DNA of 64,000 nucleotides from Myxococcus xanthus. Lineage in GTDB: Bacteria; Myxococcota; Myxococcia; Myxococcales; Myxococcaceae. Where the stretch lies: the NCBI RefSeq assembly GCF_900106535.1, contig NZ_FNOH01000010.1, forward strand, positions 62,001 to 126,000, read 5' to 3'. The stretch's first letter is position 1. Each line of letters begins with the position of its first letter. A program made the translations under genes and the position numbers. Under the pieces are notes generated by a model. It worked only from the letters and a program-made list of their open reading frames with translations. It did not search any database and was not told the origin of the DNA. Below are positions 59,782 to 64,000 of this stretch, piece by piece.

Positions 59782-59898
59782 GAAGCCTCTTCACGAATGG
59801 ATGGAAGCTGCGGGCGAGGAGGGGACCAGGCCGCCGTGGTGGCGTGGCCCGGCCCCGAGGCGCGTGACCTCGGTGCGCAGCCTGCCCGGAACGGCGGT

Positions 59899-60372
59899 CT
59901 ACTGGATGGTGACGAGCCCGCTGATGTGGTCCATCGCGCAGGCGTAGCGCAGCGTGCCCGACTTGCTGGGGGTGAACTCCACGGTCACCGGCGTGTCCAT
60001 GGGGAGCGGCTTGTTGATGCCCAGGTCGGCCATGACGATTTCCGTGGCGCACGTCTTGGCCGTCTTGCGCGTGACCACGAGGCGGACGGGCTGCCCCGCC
60101 TTCACCTTCACGTCCGAGGGCTCGAAGCCCTTGGGGGTCACCGTGAGGTCCACGGTCTGGACGCCATTCCTGGTGGCCGGGGCCGAGGCGGGCTTCTGTG
60201 CGGGCGCAGCGGCCTTCTTGGCCGTGCCTCCGAGCGCGGAATGATCGCCGTGCTTGGCGTGCTCGCCGTGGCTGGCGTGCTCGCCGTGCTTGGCGTGCTC
60301 GTCACACGCGACCGCGGGGGCCGCGGCAATCAGGGGGAGTGCAGCAAGGAGTCCCATCAGGCTCTTCTTCAT
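59899..60372 (-). CDS. Exported cupredoxin-like protein with His-rich spacer
   Basis: A 157-residue protein from ATG 60372 (MKKSLMGLLAALPLIAAAPAVA signal). A His-rich segment (EHAKHGEHASHGEHAKHGDH) follows. The C-terminal cupredoxin domain has Cys in RKTAKTCATEIVMADLGI and CAMDHISGLV; the Met/His in CAMDH are probable copper ligands. Related to the short cupredoxin at 63199. It is upstream of the multicopper oxidase on the same strand and divergent from the second ATPase, under a -24/-12 promoter. Possible periplasmic copper carrier. Confidence 0.83.
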   Translation of the reverse strand: MKKSLMGLLAALPLIAAAPAVACDEHAKHGEHASHGEHAKHGDHSALGGTAKKAAAPAQKPASAPATRNGVQTVDLTVTPKGFEPSDVKVKAGQPVRLVVTRKTAKTCATEIVMADLGINKPLPMDTPVTVEFTPSKSGTLRYACAMDHISGLVTIQ

Positions 60373-60441
60373 CGCTTGGTTGCTCCCAGAGTGAGGATGC
60401 TCTCGAGGACGTCCGGCATCCCGTGAAGTCGGTCCGCTGGA

Positions 60442-60456
60442 GCACAACGCGTGCCG
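60442..60456 (-). promoter_or_regulatory. Sigma-54-like promoter of the cupredoxin-oxidase unit
   Basis: On the minus strand CGGCACGCGTTGTGC, followed by T. The -24 element GGCACG is full, the -12 is GTGC. The predicted start near 60430 is about 109 bp from the operator centre, like the kinase operon. Confidence 0.55.
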
Positions 60457-60530
60457 AGGGCTGAGCGAGCCTGTTCATGCGGGGTTGCCGTGGCGCGGCA
60501 CCTGTCCGGAGTACCCGGATGGGTTTCGCT

Positions 60531-60547
60531 GTAACCGTCACGGTCAC
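60531..60547. promoter_or_regulatory. Shared palindrome GTAAC-N7-GTCAC in the divergent region
   Basis: GTAAC (60531-60535) and GTCAC (60543-60547), with flanking T and A giving TGTAAC/GTCACA. About 85 bp upstream of the plus-strand start and about 109 bp upstream of the minus-strand start, so one site could serve both. Confidence 0.6.
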
Positions 60548-60549
60548 AG

Positions 60550-60576
60550 GTGGAACGTGGAGCAGCGTCGTTCCAC
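60550..60576. promoter_or_regulatory. Second inverted repeat GTGGAACG-N11-CGTTCCAC
   Basis: Eight-base perfect arms (60550-60557 and 60569-60576), between the shared palindrome and the plus-strand promoter. May bind another regulator. Confidence 0.45.
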
Positions 60577-60597
60577 GGAGCCGTGAAGTGCCGTTCA

Positions 60598-60612
60598 TGG
60601 CCGACACGCTGC
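60598..60612 (+). promoter_or_regulatory. Sigma-54 promoter of the HMA-type P-ATPase
   Basis: TGGCCGACACGCTGC matches TGGC-N8-TGC. The predicted start is near 60624, about 100 bases before the ATG. Confidence 0.55.
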
Positions 60613-60725
60613 GGGTGGCGCACGAGGCGCTGGCCACCGCGGCTGGCCCTCTTCGCAGGTGTAAGCCTTTCGGGGGAGGCGCGTCAGTGGGGTGACCCGC
60701 TAGCTCGCGGGCAGGAGGAAGCCCC

Positions 60726-63011
60726 ATGAATGCCGTTGAAGCAGCCTCGTCCCGGTCTCCCGCGGGCGCCCTGGAGCGGATGGACCTCGCCGTGTCGGGT
60801 ATGACGTGCGCCGCATGCGCGCGCCGCGTGGAACGCACTCTGAGCGAGGTGGAGGGGGTCCAGGAGTGCAGCGTCAACTTCGCCACCCGCCGTGCCAGCG
60901 TACTCTTCGATGCTCGGGCTACGTCCGTCAGTGCACTGGCCGATGCGGTGGCCGACGCCGGCTATCGCGCTGAGGTGCCGCAGGCTTCCACCGCCGAAGA
61001 GACGGACGCCGCGGAGGAGCGAGGGCTCCGGCGCCGGCTCGCCGTGGCCGTGCTCTTCGGCTTGCCGGTGGTCGTGCTGGCCATGTCCCACGGAGCGCTC
61101 GACTTCACCGGTTCCATCTGGGTGCAGCTCGGCCTGACGGTGCCAGTCATGGCGTACAGCGGTGGTCCCATCTTCCGGGCGGCGTGGGCCGCGTTGCGGC
61201 ACAGGTCGGCCGACATGAACGTCCTGGTGGCGCTCGGGACCGGCGCGGCTTTCATTTTCTCGGTGGTGGCCACCGTGTGGCCGACATTCATGGTCACCGG
61301 GGACCACGGAGGTCATGGTGGGCACGGAGCCGCACCCCCCATCTACTTCGAGGCGGCGGCCGCGGTGATTGCCTTCGTACTGCTCGGCCGCTTCCTGGAG
61401 TCGCGAGCACGCACCCGGGCAGGGGATGCCATCCGGCGGCTTCAGGCGTTGGCCCCTTCCATCGCCACCGTGCTGGAGAATGGCGTCGAGCGAGAGGTTC
61501 CTCTCGCCGAGGTGCGGGTGGGGGACCGTGTGGTGGTGCGTCCGGGGCAGTCCATCCCCGTCGATGGCTCCGTCGTGGACGGGGCCTCCTCGGTGGACGA
61601 ATCCATGCTCACGGGGGAAAGCCTGCCGGTGGAGAAGGCCGCGGGCGCGGAGGTCTTCGCCGGGACGATGAACGGCACGGGCCGCCTGGTCTTCCGCGCG
61701 GCCAAGGTGGGGAGTGACACCGCGCTCCAGCAGATTGTCCAGGTGGTGGAGCGGGCCCAGGGCACCAAGGCGCCCATCGCGCGCCTCGCGGACGTGGTGA
61801 GCGGCGTCTTCACTCCGGTGGTGCTGCTCATCGCCATCGCCACGTTCGCGGCCTGGTTCGTCTTGGCCCCCGAGGAGACGCGCCTGACGATGGCCCTGCT
61901 CAACGCGGTGGCCGTGCTGGTCATCGCTTGCCCGTGCGCCCTGGGCCTGGCCACGCCTGCGGCGCTCATGGTGGGGATGGGGCGGGGTGCGCAGCTCGGA
62001 GTGCTGGTGAAGAGCGCCGCTTCGTTGGAAGGCGCGAGCCGTATCGACACCGTGGTGCTCGACAAGACGGGCACGCTGACCCAGGGGCGCCCGGCGGTGG
62101 TCCGCGTCCTCACCGCGAGCGGCATGACGGAGGAGGAAGTGCTGACCCTCGCCGCCGCCGCCGAATCGGCGAGCGAGCACCCGCTGGCCCGTGCCGTCGT
62201 GTCCGAGGCCTCCAACCGGGGCCTGAAGGTCGGAACGCCCGAGTCGTTCACCGCCACTCCGGGACATGGCGTGGAAGCCGAGGTTGGCGGGCGCAAGGTG
62301 CTCGTGGGCAGTCGTCGGATGCTGGACGGACGGGGCGTGTCCGGGAGCGAGGACGCCGAGCGTGTGCTCACGACGGACGGGCAGACGCCCGTGCTCATCG
62401 CGGTGGACGGGCGCTGGGTAGGCGCCATCGGCATCGCGGATCCAGAGCGGGAGGAGGCCGCCACGGTGGTCCAATCCCTGCGGAGCATGGGGCTGCACGT
62501 GGTGATGCTCACGGGCGACCATGAGGGACCGGCCGCACGGGTGGCGCGCGCGCTCGGCATCGACCGGGTCTTCGCCGGTGTACTGCCGTCCGGCAAGGCG
62601 CACGTGGTGCGTACGCTCCAGGCGGAGGGACGGCGCGTGGCCATGGTGGGGGATGGCATCAACGACGCGCCGGCCCTGGCGGAGGCGGACCTCGGAGTTG
62701 CCATGGGGACGGGGACGGACGTGGCCCGGGATGCCGCGGGCGTCGCGCTGCTTCGCTCCGATTTGCGAGGACTGCCGGCCGCACTCGGGCTGGCTCGCAC
62801 CACGATGCGGGTCATCCGACAGAACCTGTTCTGGGCCTTCCTCTACAACGTGCTTGGCATCCCGGTAGCGGCGGGGTTGCTCTACGGCCTGACAGGCTGG
62901 CTGTTGTCACCAATGCTGGCGAGCGTGGCCATGTCCCTGTCGAGTGTGTCGGTGCTGCTCAACAGCCTGCGTCTGCGGCGCCTGCGCCTGCCAGCGCCCC
63001 AGGCGGCCTGA
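60726..63011 (+). CDS. copA: P1B-type copper ATPase, CopA-like with one HMA domain
   Basis: A 761-residue ATPase. One N-terminal HMA domain with GMTCAAC (Cys28, Cys31), then eight transmembrane helices; CPC in [11 protein letters not shown] (about 402), DKTGT (about 444) and GDGINDAP (about 641). The loop [16 protein letters not shown] is His/Gly-rich. It exports Cu(I). It is divergent from the cupredoxin unit and has its own sigma-54 promoter. Compare the YHS-type ATPase at 50597, which lacks HMA; the two probably have different substrates, affinities or chaperones. copA is used as a family name here. Confidence 0.92.
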   Translation: MNAVEAASSRSPAGALERMDLAVSGMTCAACARRVERTLSEVEGVQECSVNFATRRASVLFDARATSVSALADAVADAGYRAEVPQASTAEETDAAEERGLRRRLAVAVLFGLPVVVLAMSHGALDFTGSIWVQLGLTVPVMAYSGGPIFRAAWAALRHRSADMNVLVALGTGAAFIFSVVATVWPTFMVTGDHGGHGGHGAAPPIYFEAAAAVIAFVLLGRFLESRARTRAGDAIRRLQALAPSIATVLENGVEREVPLAEVRVGDRVVVRPGQSIPVDGSVVDGASSVDESMLTGESLPVEKAAGAEVFAGTMNGTGRLVFRAAKVGSDTALQQIVQVVERAQGTKAPIARLADVVSGVFTPVVLLIAIATFAAWFVLAPEETRLTMALLNAVAVLVIACPCALGLATPAALMVGMGRGAQLGVLVKSAASLEGASRIDTVVLDKTGTLTQGRPAVVRVLTASGMTEEEVLTLAAAAESASEHPLARAVVSEASNRGLKVGTPESFTATPGHGVEAEVGGRKVLVGSRRMLDGRGVSGSEDAERVLTTDGQTPVLIAVDGRWVGAIGIADPEREEAATVVQSLRSMGLHVVMLTGDHEGPAARVARALGIDRVFAGVLPSGKAHVVRTLQAEGRRVAMVGDGINDAPALAEADLGVAMGTGTDVARDAAGVALLRSDLRGLPAALGLARTTMRVIRQNLFWAFLYNVLGIPVAAGLLYGLTGWLLSPMLASVAMSLSSVSVLLNSLRLRRLRLPAPQAA

Positions 63012-63040
63012 GCCAGACCTTCCTCACGAAGTCCCCACGG

Positions 63041-63070
63041 CGCCACGGTCCTCCATTCGGGACCGTGGCG
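63041..63070 (+). terminator. Hairpin after copA
   Basis: CGCCACGGTC (63041-63050) and GACCGTGGCG (63061-63070) form a perfect 10-bp stem with a 10-base loop, 30 bp after the stop. Only TTCGTG follows, so a weak U tract. Confidence 0.55.
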
Positions 63071-63198
63071 TTCGTGCATTCACGGCACCTGTAAGAGCCC
63101 GGCTCTTGGCCCGTCAACAGGGGTGAACGCGGTGGACATGAGGGCGCGACCTGCTCCCTGGCCCGCCGCGTGGAACCTGCGTCCAGGGAGAGAGCGTC

Positions 63199-63579
63199 AT
63201 GTTGGATTCTATCGAAGTGGGAGTCGTCTCTGGCAGCGTGCTGGCCGCGGCGGCCACCGTCCTGTTCTTCTTCGGCCCGCGCCAGCGCACCCGGGCCCGG
63301 AGCGAGGTCGGCGGCGCGCAGGAAGTGGACCTGATGGTGGACGGCGGCTACCGCCCCGACCGCATCGTGGTGCGCGCGGGCGTGCCGGTGAAGCTCAACG
63401 TCCTGCGCACGGACCGCTCCGCGTGCTCGGAGCAGATCGTGCTCGGCGACCTCGGCGTCTCGCGCACGCTGCCCACCGGGCGCGTGGTGACCATTGACCT
63501 GCCCGCGCTCACGCCCGGCGCGTACGACTTCACCTGCGGCATGAGCATGCTGCGCGGCCGCCTCATCGCAGAGGTTTGA
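63199..63579 (+). CDS. Membrane-anchored cupredoxin-like protein
   Basis: A 126-residue protein with an N-terminal anchor (VVSGSVLAAAATVLFFFG) and a cupredoxin-type domain (VDLMVDGGYRPDRIVVRAGVPVKLNVLRTDRSACSEQIV and YDFTCGMSMLRGRL). Cys73 and Cys115 with nearby Met (CGMSM) are the likely metal site. Similar in pattern to the cupredoxin part of the 59899 gene (CATEIV and CAMDH), so the two are paralogues. It follows copA after a hairpin. Confidence 0.8.
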   Translation: MLDSIEVGVVSGSVLAAAATVLFFFGPRQRTRARSEVGGAQEVDLMVDGGYRPDRIVVRAGVPVKLNVLRTDRSACSEQIVLGDLGVSRTLPTGRVVTIDLPALTPGAYDFTCGMSMLRGRLIAEV

Positions 63580-63658
63580 GCCCCGGACCTGTAAGTCGCC
63601 GGCCCCTGCCACGTCCAAGGAGCCGAAGCCGGTCACCTGCTCCGAAAGGAATCCCATC

Positions 63659-64000
63659 ATGAAGAAGCTCCTCGTCCTCTCCTTGTTGTCTCCCCTCACC
63701 GCCTGCGCCGCCGCTCCCTGGAGCGCGCTCGACGAGGATTCCACGTCGCCCACTTCCTTGCGTGCGCCGGAGGCCCCCCGTCCGAATCTGGTCGCTGTGC
63801 TGACAGATGCTGATCCGCTGCGCGCGCCGTCGGGGATTGCCTCCGACGACGGAGTCCAGGGGAGCGACCACGCGGGCCATCACGGGCACCCAGGCGGTCA
63901 TGGTGGCACCGCTCGGCAAGGCAACACGACGGGGCATCCCTCTGGGCACTCTGGCCATGGCGGGCACACGGGGCATGGCGCGAAGCAGGGGAGCGCTCAC
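63659..64000 (+). CDS. His-rich lipoprotein, C-terminus beyond the window
   Basis: Open from ATG 63659 (AAAGGA 8 bases upstream) to the end of the window, 114 codons without a stop. Signal MKKLLVLSLLSPLTAC, lipobox LTAC with Cys16. The last 50 residues are His/Gly-rich (HAGHHGHPGGHGG, HPSGHSGHGGHTGHG). A likely periplasmic copper-binding lipoprotein. The true end is unknown. Confidence 0.75.
   Translation, partial: MKKLLVLSLLSPLTACAAAPWSALDEDSTSPTSLRAPEAPRPNLVAVLTDADPLRAPSGIASDDGVQGSDHAGHHGHPGGHGGTARQGNTTGHPSGHSGHGGHTGHGAKQGSAH

Larger units (their letters stand above)
60373..60725. other. 353-bp divergent control region between cupredoxin and HMA-ATPase genes
   Basis: Holds, from left: a minus-strand -24/-12 promoter (60442-60456), the shared palindrome (60531-60547), a second inverted repeat (60550-60576) and a plus-strand -24/-12 promoter (60598-60612). 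No coding potential seen. Confidence 0.7.

Noticed and set aside
63159-63173. TGGC-N8-TGG sigma-54-like site before the 63199 gene
   Set aside because: The -12 GC is lost and no palindrome is nearby.

Overview
The window is GC-rich chromosomal DNA from a fruiting myxobacterium, most likely Myxococcus or a close relative. Evidence: an Nfs/Glt-type envelope gene cluster with an AgmX/PglI-like TonB-domain protein, several FHA proteins, two NtrC-type sigma-54 activators, GTG starts, and Ala/Pro/Arg-rich coding sequence. Assignment rests on gene content read by eye; no database search was possible. I see no rRNA, tRNA, CRISPR array, insertion sequence or prophage.

Layout. (1) 1-10865, plus strand: the end of an outer-membrane barrel gene, then TPR, giant TPR, TPR lipoprotein, small exported protein, FHA/TonB-like protein and a second barrel, matching nfsB-nfsH, the spore-coat paralogue of the gliding (glt) machine. 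Two strong hairpins lie inside the cluster. (2) 10958-24336: bipA/typA; a PocR-NtrC regulator coupled to an alpha/beta hydrolase; a zinc-type CDF transporter; rsmD, coaD, an aspartate-type aminotransferase and carB. (3) 24414-34388: an accessory-like mix including an ene-reductase, a fatty acid desaturase, a TonB-like protein, a lower-GC cassette bounded by 31-bp direct repeats, a ferritin-like protein, peptide deformylase, a thioesterase, an MBL hydrolase and an FAD monooxygenase. (4) 34408-49432: two tandem MuiA-like (DUF4139) proteins, a VanY-type peptidase, an alkyltransferase-like protein, an FHA protein, greA, recG with a long N-terminal extension, pcm, a three-zinc-ribbon protein, thrC, ribBA and tmk. 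(5) 49505-64000: a copper (possibly copper/silver) homeostasis island.

The copper island holds two P1B-ATPases of different N-terminal architecture, a multicopper oxidase, two cupredoxin-like proteins, a cytochrome c, a DUF305 lipoprotein, a beta-propeller lipoprotein, two His-rich or metal-associated exported proteins, and a membrane histidine kinase with an NtrC-type response regulator. Three of its control regions carry the same palindrome, GTRAC-N7-GTYAC (extended TGTRAC-N7-GTYACA), 85-110 bp upstream of predicted start sites of -24/-12 (sigma-54) promoters: before the ATPase at 53062 (minus), before the kinase/regulator operon at 58128 (minus), and between the divergent cupredoxin (60372, minus) and ATPase (60726, plus), where one palindrome can serve both directions. 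The simple reading is a self-contained sigma-54 copper regulon in which the local NtrC-type regulator binds these sites and also controls itself. M. xanthus is known to have copper-inducible loci with multicopper oxidases and P1B-ATPases; which of those this corresponds to I could not check.
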